Positions 8,051-17,961 are shown, numbered from the stretch's first letter. The stretch: 64,000 nt of DNA from Firmicutes bacterium HGW-Firmicutes-14 (GCA_002840275.1 PHAB01000004.1:124001-188000), one strand, 5' to 3'. Notes: generated by a model not told the origin, from the sequence alone. Numbers and translations: made by a program.

Positions 8051-8812
8051 TTATTTTTTTTCTTGCAGCCCTGAAGCAAAGGTCATCACCCCTACCCTGT
8101 CCGCTCCCTGTTCCAGCAGAACCCCCGTACATTCCCCCACAGTAGCTCCCGTAGTGAAAATATCGTCAATCAGCAGTATATCTTTACCGGATAGCTTTGT
8201 CCCGGGAATACCGGTTAAACTCCGTCCGTCGAAGGCAAACGCCCCCCTGACATTTTGCGCCCTTGCCCCCCGGTCAAGTTTTGACTGGCTGGTCGTTTCT
8301 TTAGTCCTTAACAGGCAGTGGCTGACCGGCAGGCCCAGGACCCTGCCCATTGCTGCGGCAGCCAGCTCTGACTGGTTAAATCCCCTCAATTTCATCTTCT
8401 CCCTGCTCAGGGGTACCGGCACCAATAAAGCTGCATTGGCAAATACCCGCTCTGCCAGAAACAGTTCCGCCATCAGCAGCCCGAAAAAACCGGCCAGTGA
8501 ACGGCGTCCCCGGTACTTAAACAGGTAAATGGCCTCTTTAAGAACTCCTTTGTACGGCCCCACCGACCGGGCAGCATAGAAGGCAGGACGCAGGGAATGG
8601 CACTCGTCACAGGAGAATCCGGTGTTCTTGAAACTATAACGCCCGCAAACAGGGCAAAAAAAATAACCCTCCCGCCGGACAACCCTTTCCAGGCACCCGC
8701 GGCATACCCCGCTGTCCAGTCTCCCCTGGGAACCGCATATAATACATTCCGGGGTTCCCGGGAAAAAAAGGTCCAGTATTTTCTCCAAGATTTCCAAGGC
8801 ATCATCTCCCAA
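8051..8812 (-). CDS. comFC: ComF family phosphoribosyltransferase-like competence protein
   Basis: About 253 residues. The N-terminus holds zinc-binding pairs (CIICG, CRGC, CPVCG, CDEC), followed by a type I phosphoribosyltransferase domain with the PRPP loop 'ILLIDDIFTTGATVGEC' near residue 215. ComFC supports DNA uptake with ComFA; its enzyme activity is unknown. The start is uncertain: TTG at 8812 with AAGGG upstream overlaps the comFA stop by 11 nt, whereas TTG at 8848 would overlap by 47 nt with no site. I prefer 8812. Confidence 0.9.
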   Translation of the reverse strand: MGDDALEILEKILDLFFPGTPECIICGSQGRLDSGVCRGCLERVVRREGYFFCPVCGRYSFKNTGFSCDECHSLRPAFYAARSVGPYKGVLKEAIYLFKYRGRRSLAGFFGLLMAELFLAERVFANAALLVPVPLSREKMKLRGFNQSELAAAAMGRVLGLPVSHCLLRTKETTSQSKLDRGARAQNVRGAFAFDGRSLTGIPGTKLSGKDILLIDDIFTTGATVGECTGVLLEQGADRVGVMTFASGLQEKK

Positions 8813-10985
8813 CCCATAATCCCTTAAGGTAACCTTCCTTCGCGGCAACTCTGTTTAGGTACATTATCTGTTCCCGGGCCTTTTTCATGGCTGTACCGGC
8901 CCTCTTACCTGAGAAAACCACTTCCCCGTCCGGGTATTCTGCCGACCGTCCTGCCCGGCCGGCCATTTGGACAAGGGTTCCCTCATCAAAAACCTGTTCA
9001 TAATCGGCTTCAAGCACCAGGACATTGGCTTTTTTTACTGTAATTCCCCTTTCCATTATGGTGGTAGTAAGAAAAAAGGGGAATTCACCTGCCTTGAAGC
9101 CTTCCCTCTTCCGGTCACGCAGAGGATCCCGGGCATGACTGTAATACAATAGGTCATTGCCCGCAGTTCTTCCGCTCAGGCCGTTTTCAACGGACTCTTT
9201 CAGGACCGGGCCGAAATTTTCTACCATTCGTACGGTGGGAAGAAAAATAAACACCTGTCTTCCTTCATCCGCCAGCCAATTTTCCAGCAGTTTCATGATG
9301 ATCGGTTCAACGGTCCAGCGTCCGGCCCTGTTCTTGTTGAAGGCAGAAACCGTCATAATCCGCGGTTCAGGCACCGGATGTCCGTGGTACCTGGCAGGTA
9401 TGGTGATCAGCCTGCCCTGCCCGGACTTTGCCTTGGCCAGGGTTTTTTTATCCGGGGTTGCTGTCAGGTATATGGTTTTCCCACCCGTCTTCACCGCCCG
9501 CCTGACAGCCATATGCAACATCCGGCTCCCCTTATACGGGTAAGCATCTACCTCATCCAAAACGATCAGGTCAAAACACCTGTAAAACCTGATACACTGG
9601 TGGGTTGTGGCAATCACAACCGGGGCGGACCGGAATTTCTCAGGGCTGCCCCCAAAGGCGGCCAGGACTTCGACTCCCCTGAAGGCTGACTGCAGCCTGG
9701 GCGCCAGTTCCCTTACCACATCCCGGCGGGGGATGGCATACAGAACCCGGCCCCCTGAATTCAGAACAGCGGCAATAGCATCAAACACCACCTCGGTTTT
9801 TCCGGCCCCGCACACGGCCCACACCAGGCTCTCAACCTGGTCCCCCTTTGTCACGAAGTCCGCCAGTTCCGCAGATGCCCTCCCCTGAGCAGGGCTTAGA
9901 GGGGGGACCCCTGCCGGCTCAATTTTTACTGAAAGGGCGATGTTGGAGTGAGGGATTCCGGAATTGCCAATACTGCTCCCATTTCCCGGTTCACCTGCCG
10001 CTCCTGCGGCAAACAGGCCCCGGCACAGCCTGGATTCCCCAAAGGCGCTGCACTGTTCACAGTAAAACGAGGGGAAACCACAGGCTGGGCATGCTGCCCC
10101 GTTTATTTTATCCGCGGTTCCTGATGAGTTTAGAAATGTTCTGTTTAAATGAGACCTGTTGCCACACCGTAAACAGGTCAGTTCCCCCGGGGCGGTAAAT
10201 CCCAGGGAAGGCATTATTTCGGTTTCCCCTCGCAGAGCCAGGACCTGAAGCAAGTCCAAGATCCGGTCAGGGTTAATTTCTGCACTTAGGTTATTCTCCC
10301 TTAAACTTCTGCTGATTTCCTCCAAAAACAGGACCCTTCCCCTGACAGCCCCAAGGATCTGTCCTATGTCTCCCGGGACCGGTTCCCCCGGATACCTTGC
10401 CCCCAGGTCCCCTATGTCCGAAACCCGCCCATGATATTTAACCGGATACCGGTCCATTACCGGAACCCGCATCCCTTTCCCCAGAGCTTCTTCCATCCGG
10501 GCGATAAGCATCTTCACCTGACCGGACCTCTCCCGGACCACTTCCTCATAACCCCTGCCTTCATTTCCCCCGTTCCCGGTTAGCCGCCCGGTCAGCCATC
10601 CGGTTCGTCCGTTGAGCCATCCGGCCAGTTTTCCTGCCAGCGCCACGGTGAATGTTTCCACAGGTTCTCCCAATAAAGTTCCGGCAAGTGCCCCGGTACA
10701 TGTGCCGCCAAGCTTCTCGGAAGATCTGTATCCATATATCTCTCCCGGTGTGAACACATGGTGAAATATGTAATGGGCAATTCCTATGGGGATAAACGGA
10801 GTGAGCAGGTCCAGTGAATAATATGCTCCCGGAGCGCCAACATGTCCCTGTTGACAGGAACAGGGGGACCCTGCCCACTGCCCGCCAAACAGGAAACCGG
10901 CATCAATGTCCGGGTTATGAGTCAAAAATGCACGAAATCCGTTGCCGGTATTGGTCATATATATGCAAACAAGAAGGTCCTTCAT
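8802..10985 (-). CDS. comFA: ComFA-type DNA-uptake helicase with long N-terminal extension
   Basis: ComFA is a cytosolic DEAD-like ATPase that helps pull single-stranded DNA into competent cells. At 727 residues it is far longer than the roughly 460 of B. subtilis ComFA. Residues from about 275 have the zinc module CLRCGN...CPACG...CEQC; Walker A 'VCGAGKTEV' is near residue 393; the DEAD-box position reads LDEVDAYPY; 'YLTATPDK' is motif III; the C-terminal helicase half ends with 'QMAGRAGRSAEYPDGEV'. The first 270 residues have a Gly/Leu-rich repeat-like stretch ('AGKLAGWLNGRTGWLTGRL'). The ATG at 10985 lies almost at the predicted transcription start, so a later start is possible. Confidence 0.93.
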   Translation of the reverse strand: MKDLLVCIYMTNTGNGFRAFLTHNPDIDAGFLFGGQWAGSPCSCQQGHVGAPGAYYSLDLLTPFIPIGIAHYIFHHVFTPGEIYGYRSSEKLGGTCTGALAGTLLGEPVETFTVALAGKLAGWLNGRTGWLTGRLTGNGGNEGRGYEEVVRERSGQVKMLIARMEEALGKGMRVPVMDRYPVKYHGRVSDIGDLGARYPGEPVPGDIGQILGAVRGRVLFLEEISRSLRENNLSAEINPDRILDLLQVLALRGETEIMPSLGFTAPGELTCLRCGNRSHLNRTFLNSSGTADKINGAACPACGFPSFYCEQCSAFGESRLCRGLFAAGAAGEPGNGSSIGNSGIPHSNIALSVKIEPAGVPPLSPAQGRASAELADFVTKGDQVESLVWAVCGAGKTEVVFDAIAAVLNSGGRVLYAIPRRDVVRELAPRLQSAFRGVEVLAAFGGSPEKFRSAPVVIATTHQCIRFYRCFDLIVLDEVDAYPYKGSRMLHMAVRRAVKTGGKTIYLTATPDKKTLAKAKSGQGRLITIPARYHGHPVPEPRIMTVSAFNKNRAGRWTVEPIIMKLLENWLADEGRQVFIFLPTVRMVENFGPVLKESVENGLSGRTAGNDLLYYSHARDPLRDRKREGFKAGEFPFFLTTTIMERGITVKKANVLVLEADYEQVFDEGTLVQMAGRAGRSAEYPDGEVVFSGKRAGTAMKKAREQIMYLNRVAAKEGYLKGLWVGR

Positions 10986-10994
10986 AATAATCTA

Positions 10995-11023
10995 ATTATA
11001 CCAAAATTTGTCTGTATTGTTAA
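10995..11023 (-). promoter_or_regulatory. Sigma-A promoter of comFA
   Basis: Minus-strand TTAACA, 17 nt, then TATAAT preceded by TGG. Transcription would start near 10988, only a few bases before the ATG at 10985, so the mRNA would be leaderless or nearly so unless translation starts downstream. Confidence 0.7.
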
Positions 11024-11054
11024 TAAAAACATGTAATCAGACTTATACCAAGAC

Positions 11055-11080
11055 AAAAAAAACTGCCCCCCTTGAGGAGC
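11055..11080 (-). terminator. Probable terminator after the diguanylate cyclase
   Basis: Minus-strand GCTCC-TCAAGG-GGGGC forms a short stem with one wobble pair, followed by AGTTTTTTTT. It lies about 145 nt after the cyclase stop and upstream of the comFA promoter, so it would separate the two units. Confidence 0.55.
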
Positions 11081-11224
11081 TTGTTGATAAAACCGGTTAT
11101 TGGCAGCAGGAACGGGCCGGTATTAAGTATTATTAATAAACAGGACACTTGAGTATATTTCTATAAAGAACAATAATTTCCTTCTATCAACTAAATTTTC
11201 CATACTCACCGTTTATCTGCTTTT

Positions 11225-12949
11225 TCAGCTTTTTTCAATTAAAGCGGAAACCGGTATTTCAGACCACAGGGAAACCTTGTTTTTTCCGCTCTCTTTCGAA
11301 AAATACAGGGCCCTGTCAGCCAGTTCTATAATTTCGTTAATATCCTGGGCATCCTGCGGACAGGTTGCCACACCTATGCTGACAGTAACATGGACAGGCG
11401 GCTGTTCATCGGAAACTGGGAAAAAAGCATCCTGTACCGCCCGGCGCATCCTTTCTGCCACCAGTCTGGCAGCGCCGGAATCCGTTTCCGGAAGGATGAC
11501 GGCAAATTCCTCTCCCCCGTAACGGCTCACCATATCCACCGTCCGGGTGCTTGATTTCAAAACCTGGGCTACGTTATAAAGGGCATTGTCTCCGGCCCGG
11601 TGTCCATATTTATCGTTAAACCTCTTGAAATAATCCAAATCCAGCATTATCAGGGAAAAGACCGATCCGTACCGGCGGAACCTCTCGATTTCCTCCTCCA
11701 TTTTCTTATAAAAATACCTGTGGTTGTATACCTTTGTCAAACCATCGGTAATAGCCAGTTTTTCGATCTTTTTGTATAACATGGCATTGGCCATAGCCAC
11801 AGCTGCCTGCCCGCCCAGGCTGGTCAGAATCTGTGCCTGTTTTGGACCGAAAGCATAAGGCTCCTTTTTGCCTATAGTAATCACACCTATCAATTTGTTT
11901 TCCATCAAGAGGGGGATAACCATGAGAGACCGCAAAAACTGGTTTATACCAGGATGGTTACGCAATTCAGGGTCTCTTCTGGAGTCATATACTATTTCAG
12001 GCTGCTGGGTTTTGGCCACCATCCCCACCAACCCTTCACCCAGGGGATAAGTAATACCCTTGAGCTGCTCTGCAAACGGACTCCTAATGGCGGTAGGAAC
12101 CAGCTCATTATCCTCTTCCTCGAAAAGGTATATTATCCCGGTATGGTAATTCACTACCCGTTTGGTCTCCGTCAGGATCAGGCCAAGGGTCCTGGAAAGC
12201 TCCAGGTTTGCCCCCAGGTTTTTGGCCACCTCATAAAGAGCCGAAAGTTCCTTATTGGCCGTATCCAGGTTAATGTACAGGCGGAACAGGTATTTCAGTG
12301 TCAGCAGGGGAATAAACAGCAGGATTGCCCCCAGGGTCCCCGTTTTTTCGTAAATAAGGGTCATCAGGATCCCTACAGGGGCGGCAAACATGTAAGTAAA
12401 GCAGTCCCATTTGAGGGCTGAACGCCAGAAACTGATAGTTTGGTGACGGAGGGACGGCCACAGGAACATGGTGACAAGAAGATGGTTGACAAAAAAATAG
12501 CTAAGCACGAATACTAACAGGGGAATTATATTGGGAGCCGATATCTTGTCCGCGGACAGTCCCCCGGCATAATAATAAGCCGTTGAAGCTGCAACGGCCG
12601 AAATGGTATACTGGGCACCGTTAAACAGGGTTGAACGCAGCAGGCCGTCCTTACTAAAAATACTGTTGGCAATAAATGCACTGAGTACACTTACAACAAC
12701 TGTGGTGGTGGGATCAAAACGGATAAAGGAAACAAATACAATAGCAAACCCCAGAGAAAGACTCCCCTGGGGAACTGAAACCACAAACCATTCGGCTAAG
12801 ACCCCAAGGACGACCAGTACCGCATACTCTCTCCACAAGTCGATAATAAGGGGCTTTTTATTAAGCAGGGTGACCATCATGCCATATCCGGTAAAAACTA
12901 TCAGCCATACATAAAGTCCATGCAGAAACCCTCTTCTGGCCCTAGCCAT
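11225..12949 (-). CDS. Membrane GAF-GGDEF diguanylate cyclase
   Basis: Makes cyclic di-GMP from two GTP. The 574-residue protein has an N-terminal membrane part of about six or seven segments (residues 1-215), a GAF domain ('LGEGLVGMVAKT' and 'SLMVIPLLMENKLIGVI') at about 250-400, and a GGDEF domain with the active motif GGEEF near residue 479. An RTVD inhibitory I-site lies exactly five residues before it, so product feedback is expected. ATG at 12949 is preferred (GGGGGTG upstream) over a longer reading to 13036. It follows the DUF192 gene by 86 nt with no visible terminator or convincing promoter, so it likely ends the Tad pilus operon. Confidence 0.95.
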   Translation of the reverse strand: MARARRGFLHGLYVWLIVFTGYGMMVTLLNKKPLIIDLWREYAVLVVLGVLAEWFVVSVPQGSLSLGFAIVFVSFIRFDPTTTVVVSVLSAFIANSIFSKDGLLRSTLFNGAQYTISAVAASTAYYYAGGLSADKISAPNIIPLLVFVLSYFFVNHLLVTMFLWPSLRHQTISFWRSALKWDCFTYMFAAPVGILMTLIYEKTGTLGAILLFIPLLTLKYLFRLYINLDTANKELSALYEVAKNLGANLELSRTLGLILTETKRVVNYHTGIIYLFEEEDNELVPTAIRSPFAEQLKGITYPLGEGLVGMVAKTQQPEIVYDSRRDPELRNHPGINQFLRSLMVIPLLMENKLIGVITIGKKEPYAFGPKQAQILTSLGGQAAVAMANAMLYKKIEKLAITDGLTKVYNHRYFYKKMEEEIERFRRYGSVFSLIMLDLDYFKRFNDKYGHRAGDNALYNVAQVLKSSTRTVDMVSRYGGEEFAVILPETDSGAARLVAERMRRAVQDAFFPVSDEQPPVHVTVSIGVATCPQDAQDINEIIELADRALYFSKESGKNKVSLWSEIPVSALIEKS

Positions 12950-13035
12950 ATGGTAACACCCCCTGTGCCTACCATATTCGACACAGAAATAACTATTCCC
13001 TGCAAAAATGCCAGATAAAGACAAACATTTTGTCA

Positions 13036-13389
13036 CTAAAGCATGTCAGCGGTAAGATTCAGGCGGTCATTGAGGCACGTCCCGGTTAAACGTATGGTTC
13101 CTGATGGAAGTTCGACAATAAACCCTGCCTCCCGTATCAAAGGGGAAAACCTGAAGGGAGGCATATCCTCTGTCAGGTATACCACCGTCCCTGCCCTGTC
13201 CACAAAAAGAAGGTCAATATTGAACCTCATAAAACACGAATGCACCGAGGAACACGGTACCAGGACAAGGGAGTGTCCATCTGCCAGTCCTTTTCGAAAC
13301 ATCAGCCCCTTCAGGCGCGAAAACCAGGTCCCGGCCACTTCCGCCGTATCCGCCAAAACCGTGTTCCGGGTAAGGTTAACCAGTTTCAA
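13036..13389 (-). CDS. DUF192 family protein
   Basis: A small protein of about 117 residues with the DUF192 pattern: 'TWFSRLKGLMFRKGL', 'SVHSCFMRFNIDLLFVD' and 'ILELP.G' (here VELPSGTI). The family is a compact beta fold of unknown function often found next to Tad pilus genes in Clostridia; the family fold has been compared with surface or secreted proteins, but this one has no signal peptide. I place the start at TTG 13389, with AGAGGTG 6 nt upstream; TTG 13410 and GTG 13398 are in-frame alternatives. It follows tadC directly, within the operon. Confidence 0.83.
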   Translation of the reverse strand: MKLVNLTRNTVLADTAEVAGTWFSRLKGLMFRKGLADGHSLVLVPCSSVHSCFMRFNIDLLFVDRAGTVVYLTEDMPPFRFSPLIREAGFIVELPSGTIRLTGTCLNDRLNLTADML

Positions 13390-13415
13390 ACCCTTCACCT
13401 CTGCTGCCAAATCAT

Positions 13416-14336
13416 TTACTGGAAGGTATCCATAATCTGAATTGCTGCCGGACCCAGGACCACTATGAATATAGTCGGGAAAATGAACAAAATAAGCGGT
13501 ATAAGCATTTTAATCGGGGCTTTCATCGCTTTTTCCTCTGCCCTCTGTCTCCTCTTCTGGCGCATTTGTTCCGCCTGGAGCCGGAGCACATTACCGATAC
13601 TTACACCCAGCTGGTCAGCCTGAATTACCGCCCCCACAAAGGAAATCAGGTCATCAACCCCCGACCTGCTTCCCAGGTCTCTCAGGGCATCCCTCCGGGG
13701 TTTTCCCATCTTGATTTCCTGCAACACCCTGGAGAACTCCTGGGATACGGTACCCCTTGTCTTTTCCACCACTTTTACCAGGGCTGCATCAAACCCCAGT
13801 CCGGCCTCAACACTTACTGTCAGCAGATCCAGGACATCAGGGAGGTTATCCTGGATTTCCTCCCTTCTGTTGGTTGCCTTAAGTTTAAGGTAATAATCAG
13901 GTAAAACAAAACCAACTGCGGCCCACACACCCATGCCAAGTATCACCACAGTCAGATCCCAGTTGAGGGGCAGGGAAAACAGGAGAAAACAGATGGGCAG
14001 TCCCAGGGTACACCCGTATTGAATTACCAGAAATTCGTTGGGTGTCAGATTTAGAGGGTTTCCGGCCATGGAAATTTTTTTGTGAAGGTCAACCTTTTTC
14101 TTGGCAGGCTGGGCTTTCCCCAGGTTTTTGCCCAGTTTATCCAAAACAGGCCGGATTATCCGGTCAAAGAACGGCTTGCTCAGTTCATCATTCAGGTCCT
14201 TTTTCCGCCGCAGGTTAGCCGCTATCTCCTGCATCCTCTGGGTTACAGCGAAACGTTCCTGGTTAAGGGCAAGGTATATACCATATATGACCAGGGCAAC
14301 TGTTAAAAAACTTAAAATCAGGACAGCGAAATACAT
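13416..14336 (-). CDS. tadC: Tad pilus inner-membrane platform protein TadC
   Basis: One of two type II secretion F-domain proteins forming the membrane platform from which Flp pilins are assembled. 306 residues: an N-terminal segment, a cytosolic linker, then the F domain with 'DNLPDVLDLLTVSVEAGLGFDAAL' near the centre and 'LGVSIGNVLRLQAEQMRQKRRQRAEEKA' before two C-terminal membrane segments. It follows tadB by about 14 nt and has the same domain order, so the two are ancient paralogues working as a pair. Confidence 0.93.
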   Translation of the reverse strand: MYFAVLILSFLTVALVIYGIYLALNQERFAVTQRMQEIAANLRRKKDLNDELSKPFFDRIIRPVLDKLGKNLGKAQPAKKKVDLHKKISMAGNPLNLTPNEFLVIQYGCTLGLPICFLLFSLPLNWDLTVVILGMGVWAAVGFVLPDYYLKLKATNRREEIQDNLPDVLDLLTVSVEAGLGFDAALVKVVEKTRGTVSQEFSRVLQEIKMGKPRRDALRDLGSRSGVDDLISFVGAVIQADQLGVSIGNVLRLQAEQMRQKRRQRAEEKAMKAPIKMLIPLILFIFPTIFIVVLGPAAIQIMDTFQ

Positions 14337-14350
14337 AAGGGGAACCCCCT

Positions 14351-15322
14351 TTATACTTTAATGTCGACCGTCTTTTTGATCAGGGCGATACCGATAGTCT
14401 GGGAAATGATGCCGGCAACCAGCAGGCCCCAGCCAAGCGGGGTTTTAAAAAGTGCACCGATATACTCAGGGTTGATTACTGCCAGCACCAGACCTATGAC
14501 AATCGGCAGAATCCCGACTATAATGCCGGAGACCCGCCCCTGGGCAGTGAGAGTTTTTATCTCCCCCTTTATTCTGATTCGTTCCCTGATGGTATGGGAA
14601 ATGCTGTCCAGTATTTCCGACAGGTTACCCCCAACCTGTCTCTGGATCATTACTGCGGTCATAACCAGATCCAGGTCTTCACTCTCTATCCGGTGGGTCA
14701 GGTTCATCAGCGCATCCTCGGTGGGGGTCCCCAGGTTCATCTCCCTAAGGGTCCGGTTGAATTCATCACTGATAGGGGCAGGCATTTCCCTGGAAACCAT
14801 CTCCATGGCCTGCAGAAAGCTGAAACCGGCTCTTAAGGAGTTTGACATTACTGTTAAGGAATCCCCGATCTGGGAATTAAATTTCTGTACCCTTTTAATC
14901 TTTGTCCTTTTTACGATAAACCTGGGCACAATAAAGCCGATTACCACACCGAACCATGCAACAATGGGGTTACGGGTAATCAGAAGCAAAACAAGCCCAA
15001 GGCCAACCATGAGGAGGAAATTCATCATGATGAATTCTTCCCCTCTCAGGGGTATATCGGCCTTCATCAGCTCGATCTCCGCCTTCTTGGTAAAGCTCTT
15101 GGCCGCAAATATTTTACTCGCATCCTGGAATGACGATTTCCAGTTGAAGTTTTTTAATGATTCGGCAAGACCGGACTCCCGGTTCAGTTCACCCAGTCTG
15201 GCAGTATAGGTCTTCATCCGCTCATCCAGCTCCCTTTTGCCGGTGGTTGTGGTTAGAAATATACCGTATATTAAAAGCGAAACAAACAAGAAAACCAGTA
15301 CCAGGGTTAATGACAGGTACAT
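14351..15322 (-). CDS. tadB: Tad pilus inner-membrane platform protein TadB
   Basis: 323 residues with a membrane segment at the N-terminus, a central pair, and two at the C-terminus. The F domain shows 'SLTVMSNSLRAGFSFLQAMEMV' and 'QVGGNLSEILDSISHTIRERIRIK', typical of TadB/TadC. AGGAGGG precedes the ATG. It comes between the ATPase cpaF and tadC, the standard Tad order. It is expected to contact the CpaF hexamer on the cytoplasmic side. Confidence 0.93.
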   Translation of the reverse strand: MYLSLTLVLVFLFVSLLIYGIFLTTTTGKRELDERMKTYTARLGELNRESGLAESLKNFNWKSSFQDASKIFAAKSFTKKAEIELMKADIPLRGEEFIMMNFLLMVGLGLVLLLITRNPIVAWFGVVIGFIVPRFIVKRTKIKRVQKFNSQIGDSLTVMSNSLRAGFSFLQAMEMVSREMPAPISDEFNRTLREMNLGTPTEDALMNLTHRIESEDLDLVMTAVMIQRQVGGNLSEILDSISHTIRERIRIKGEIKTLTAQGRVSGIIVGILPIVIGLVLAVINPEYIGALFKTPLGWGLLVAGIISQTIGIALIKKTVDIKV

Positions 15323-15345
15323 TTGTTTCCCTCCTGTCTATAAGT

Positions 15346-16719
15346 TTAGAAGGCCGGGGAAGAAAAAATGTCATCAGGCAGCCTGATGCCTGAGGTTTCC
15401 AGTTTGTGGAGGAACTTTGGCCTGATACCCGTAGGTTTAAACCTTCCTACCAGCTTACCGTGTTCATCCACACCTTTCTGCTCATAAACGAATATGTCCT
15501 GAAGTACTATAGTATCACCTTCCAGACCGAGAACTTCTGTTATATGGGTGATTTTCCTTGTTCCGTCCTTAAGACGGCTCTGCTGGACAATAAGGTCGAC
15601 CGCAGAAGCCATCTGTTCCCTGATTGCCCTTACCGGAAGGTCCATACCTGCCATCAGCACCATCGTTTCAAGCCTGGCCAGCATATCCCGCGGGGAGTTG
15701 GCGTGACCGGTGGTCAGGGAACCGTCATGGCCCGTATTCATTGCCTGGAGCATGTCAAGGGCTTCACCGCTCCGGACCTCACCTACAACTATCCGGTCAG
15801 GGCGCATCCGCAGGCAGTTCTTTACCAGGTCCCTTATACTAACCGCACCTTTCCCCTCGATGTTGGGCGGCCTGCTCTCCAGGGTAACAACGTGATCCTG
15901 TCTCAGCTGTATTTCTGCAGCATCTTCACATGTGACAATCCGTTCGTCATTGGGAATAAAAGATGACAGGACATTAAGGGTGGTAGTCTTCCCGGAACCG
16001 GTCCCTCCGGAAACAACAATATTTAACCTCGCCTTTACACAGGCCTCCAGAAACTTTGCCATCTCCGGAGTCAAAGAACCAAACCTGATCAGGTCCTCAA
16101 TCTGGAGCGGGTCTTTGGAGAATTTCCTGATGGTGATACACGGTCCTTTTAAAGCCAGAGGCGGGATAATGGCATTGACCCGGGAACCGTCCGGAAGGCG
16201 GGCATCCACCATAGGGGAACTCTCATCAACACGTCTACCGAGAGGTGCAACAATTTTTTCGATGATGTGCATTACATGTTCGTTATCCCGAAAAGCCACT
16301 TCTGAAAGGGTGAGTCTCCCCTTCCGTTCAATATAGACCTGGTCAGGGCTGTTGACCATGACCTCAGATACGGTGGGGTCATTCAGAAGCTGGGTAATCG
16401 GCCCAAGACCGATAACCTCATCAATAATCTCCTGGATTATCTTGGTCCGGTCAGCCCGCGGAATATAGCTTGCTTCCTTATCAAGCATGTCATTGACGAG
16501 GTTTTCTATTGTGTCATTGATTTTTTCGGTGAGGGCATCATCCCTGTCATCATCCCTCATCATTTCATCATCGAGTTCTTCAATAACCTGTTTGTGGATC
16601 TTAAGCTTCAGTTCTCTGTACGGGTCCTGTTTATGTACCGCTGCCTGCTTCTTTTCAGCCTTTTCCGCCCCTTCCGGAGTTACGGATTTTTCTTTTTCAA
16701 GCCTTTTCAGCAATGACAT
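15346..16719 (-). CDS. cpaF: Tad pilus assembly ATPase (CpaF/TadA)
   Basis: Hexameric secretion ATPase that powers Flp pilus extension. About 457 residues: a charged N-terminal helical region (residues 1-120), then the T2SSE fold with '[19 protein letters not shown]', Walker A '[15 protein letters not shown]' at roughly residue 240, the Asp/His-box segment '[21 protein letters not shown]' and '[17 protein letters not shown]'. The start is ATG 16719, with AGAGGTGG 8 nt upstream; GTG 16731 overlaps that site. It follows cpaE by about 27 nt. Confidence 0.96.
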   Translation of the reverse strand: MSLLKRLEKEKSVTPEGAEKAEKKQAAVHKQDPYRELKLKIHKQVIEELDDEMMRDDDRDDALTEKINDTIENLVNDMLDKEASYIPRADRTKIIQEIIDEVIGLGPITQLLNDPTVSEVMVNSPDQVYIERKGRLTLSEVAFRDNEHVMHIIEKIVAPLGRRVDESSPMVDARLPDGSRVNAIIPPLALKGPCITIRKFSKDPLQIEDLIRFGSLTPEMAKFLEACVKARLNIVVSGGTGSGKTTTLNVLSSFIPNDERIVTCEDAAEIQLRQDHVVTLESRPPNIEGKGAVSIRDLVKNCLRMRPDRIVVGEVRSGEALDMLQAMNTGHDGSLTTGHANSPRDMLARLETMVLMAGMDLPVRAIREQMASAVDLIVQQSRLKDGTRKITHITEVLGLEGDTIVLQDIFVYEQKGVDEHGKLVGRFKPTGIRPKFLHKLETSGIRLPDDIFSSPAF

Positions 16720-16746
16720 GTTATCAGCCACCTCTTACCCGCAAAT

Positions 16747-17961
16747 CTATTTAAAGAGTTTTCCAAACAGGCCCTTTTTAACTTCAGCCCTGGGCTCAGG
16801 CTGGGATTTAGCCTCACCCTGCATTATCATGTGGGCCAGTTCCCTTATACTTTCGGTAATCCTTGTATTAGGGCTGGCCGTCACAAAAGGATTTCCCTTG
16901 TTTACTGATGAAATAACCGTCCTGCCGTCACTGGGGATGTGGGAAACCACCTTAAGTCCCAGGCTTTCTTCCATGTCTTCCACCTTAATGCCGATATCAC
17001 TGGAAGACCTGTTCAGCACCAGTTTAACTTTACCTTTCAGGTGCAGCGAATCAAGGACTTCCAGCCCAAGCTTTACATTCTTTATAGTTGGCAGGTCCAG
17101 AGACACGATCAGCAGGATCTGGTGACACAGGTCCAGGGCAGTAAGAGTGGTCTCATGGAACAAGGGCGGAGTATCAATGATTATGTAATCATAGCTCTGT
17201 TTAAGTATTCCCAGTATTTTTTCCACATGAGCCCCGGTAATGAGTTCAGCATATTCGGGCCTGGTCGGGCACGGCAGGACCTTTACCCCTGTGGGGTGAG
17301 TAATAAGATAACTTTCCATCAGTTCGGGATCCATCTGGTTAATATCCTGGATCAGCTCAGTGATGGTCCGTTTGGGAACCACATTGAGCAGGACCGCCAC
17401 ATCTCCGAACTGAAGGTCCAGGTCGATTATCACTACTCTCTGCCGGGTTTCTTCAGCCAGGCTCACAGCCAGGTTGGTGGCTATCGTTGTCCTGCCGACC
17501 CCTCCCTTGGTGCTGAAAATAGCCACAACCTGGGGGTCCCTCTGCAGTTCCCTTACAATCGAAGGCTCAGATAACTGCACCCGGCGCTTCTGCTCAAAGT
17601 CATAAACCTTTCTGATAGTGTCAACAAGTTCATCAGTGCTGAAGGGTTTGACCATGTATTCCCTGGCCCCGGCAACCATTGCTTTTTTCAGGTATTCCTG
17701 TTCCCCCTGGACAGACATGATAATAATAGCTGATTTAGGGCATTTGAGGGATATCTGTTCTGTTGCCGCAATACCATCCATCCCGGGCATATTGATATCC
17801 ATCAGGATAACATCGGGACTCAGCTTATCGGTCTGCCGCACAGCCGCTTCGCCGTCTGCAGCTTCTCCAATAATCATCATATCCTTCTCAAAGTAAAGCA
17901 GCCGCTTGATGTTTTCTCTTGTCTCAGTCACATCATCCACGATCAAAATTTTTATTGCCAT
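16747..17961 (-). CDS. cpaE: Receiver domain fused to CpaE/TadZ-type ATPase
   Basis: CpaE/TadZ proteins are MinD-like ATPases that place the Tad machine in the cell. This 404-residue protein begins with a receiver domain that keeps every catalytic residue: D9/D10, phospho-acceptor D55, S83 and K105. Many CpaE N-termini are degenerate receivers, so an intact one is notable. The ATPase half starts near residue 145 with 'FSTKGGVGRTTIATNLAV'; the usual second Lys of the deviant Walker A is Arg, as in many CpaE proteins. Switch II is 'IIIDTPP'. ATG 17961 is chosen (GGGAGG 7 nt upstream). No cognate kinase is adjacent except DegS at 24028. Confidence 0.93.
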   Translation of the reverse strand: MAIKILIVDDVTETRENIKRLLYFEKDMMIIGEAADGEAAVRQTDKLSPDVILMDINMPGMDGIAATEQISLKCPKSAIIIMSVQGEQEYLKKAMVAGAREYMVKPFSTDELVDTIRKVYDFEQKRRVQLSEPSIVRELQRDPQVVAIFSTKGGVGRTTIATNLAVSLAEETRQRVVIIDLDLQFGDVAVLLNVVPKRTITELIQDINQMDPELMESYLITHPTGVKVLPCPTRPEYAELITGAHVEKILGILKQSYDYIIIDTPPLFHETTLTALDLCHQILLIVSLDLPTIKNVKLGLEVLDSLHLKGKVKLVLNRSSSDIGIKVEDMEESLGLKVVSHIPSDGRTVISSVNKGNPFVTASPNTRITESIRELAHMIMQGEAKSQPEPRAEVKKGLFGKLFK

